Below the pieces are notes generated by a model, which did no database searches, was not told where the DNA came from, and saw only the letters and a list, made by a program, of their open reading frames with translations. 64,000 nt of DNA from an uncultured Bacilli bacterium (GTDB taxonomy: Bacteria; Bacillota_I; Bacilli_A; RF39; UBA660). Below, piece by piece: positions 63,954-64,000 of the stretch. Position numbers and translations under genes: made by a program. The stretch is taken from positions 11,551 to 75,550 of the forward strand of contig CAKPCU010000004.1 in the NCBI GenBank assembly GCA_934148015.1, read 5' to 3'. How positions within the stretch are numbered: position 1 is the first letter of the stretch; the number at the start of each line of letters is the position of its first letter.

Positions 63954-64000
63954 TACCAATGATATATGATAAGGCATTTAAAAGTATTCTAACAAGTAAG
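63935..64000 (+). CDS. Start of a further gene, cut by the window end
   Basis: An ATG at 63935, behind AAAGGAAAA, opens a frame that stays open to base 64000. The 22 visible residues (MQEAKIIPMIYDKAFKSILTSK) have a D-x-A-F-K phrase seen at the start of Rpn/PD-(D/E)XK nuclease-type transposase-like proteins, but this is too short to decide. It overlaps the dinD-like gene, so the two are probably cotranscribed. Confidence 0.5.
   Translation, partial: MQEAKIIPMIYDKAFKSILTSK

Overview
This window is a very AT-rich stretch of a Bacillota (class Bacilli) chromosome. UGA works as a stop (for example at the end of trhP2) and Trp is UGG, so the code is table 11, not the Mollicutes code. Start sites carry strong GGAGG/GGTG ribosome binding sites, and gene blocks follow Bacillus subtilis order: radC-mreC-mreD-spoIVFA-spoIVFB-rplU-prp-rpmA-(trmB)-obg, hrcA-grpE-dnaK-dnaJ, dnaG-rpoD-trmK, ftsY-ylxM, trmR-trhP1-trhP2-greA, and lon-spoVID-ysxE. 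Genes are packed tightly, with many start/stop overlaps and clear stem-loop terminators. An uncultured, small-genome, possibly gut-associated Bacilli lineage near Erysipelotrichia/RF39 is my guess; it rests on composition and gene order only. Several genes (SpoIIB-like, SpoIVFA, SpoIVFB, CotD-like, SpoVID, YsxE) point to an organism that makes endospores or did so recently.

Layout. 1-6.8 kb: PrsW-like protease, yqeG, yqeH, a repeat protein, a SpoIIB-like protein, radC, mreCD and spoIVFA/FB. 6.9-11.5 kb: rplU-prp-rpmA, trmB, obg, cutA-like, a phosphatase and a YigZ-family gene. 11.6-21.5 kb: lepA, hemW, a tail-anchored acidic protein and the CIRCE-controlled hrcA-grpE-dnaK-(pepF)-dnaJ operon. 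21.7-27.4 kb: proS, dnaG, rpoD, trmK and a YqfQ-like gene. 27.5-33.4 kb: type IV pilus/competence-type genes (inner-membrane PilC, prepilin peptidase, assembly ATPase, two minor pilins). 33.5-38.7 kb: polC and rsmD. 38.8-43.2 kb: five major-type pilin genes and a tyrosine recombinase. 43.3-51 kb: nfo, ffh, a CotD-like coat protein, rpoZ, recX, RNase J, ftsY and ylxM. 51-62.7 kb: an AT-hook membrane protein, yceD-rpmF, an MBL hydrolase, the tRNA U34 modification genes, greA, tig, lon, spoVID and ysxE. The right edge enters an accessory segment (DinD-like gene and a truncated ORF).

The main discovery candidate is 39.77-43.17 kb. Four pilin genes sit as two convergent pairs (A> <B and C> <D) on either side of a complete tyrosine recombinase. 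Each is preceded, exactly 51 bases before its ATG, by the same near-palindromic site (TATCTTAAGGATA), in alternating orientation. A and D share a 277-base inverted repeat that I read as identical. The only strong promoter I find in the module lies between recombinase and pilin C, inside the segment that would invert. The arrangement looks like a self-contained pilin switch or shufflon that places one of four pilins behind one promoter, feeding the pilus machinery encoded 6-12 kb upstream.

A second observation is ribosomal protein L32 with a nine-residue N-terminal extension (MLKLDIQLF) that copies the Prp protease cleavage motif of L27 (MLKLNIQLF); both substrates and the protease gene are in this window. 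Other points of note are a LexA-like box in the recX promoter spacer, three 11-base repeats at exactly 32-base spacing before proS, and Asn-rich extensions on the pilus ATPase and PilC.
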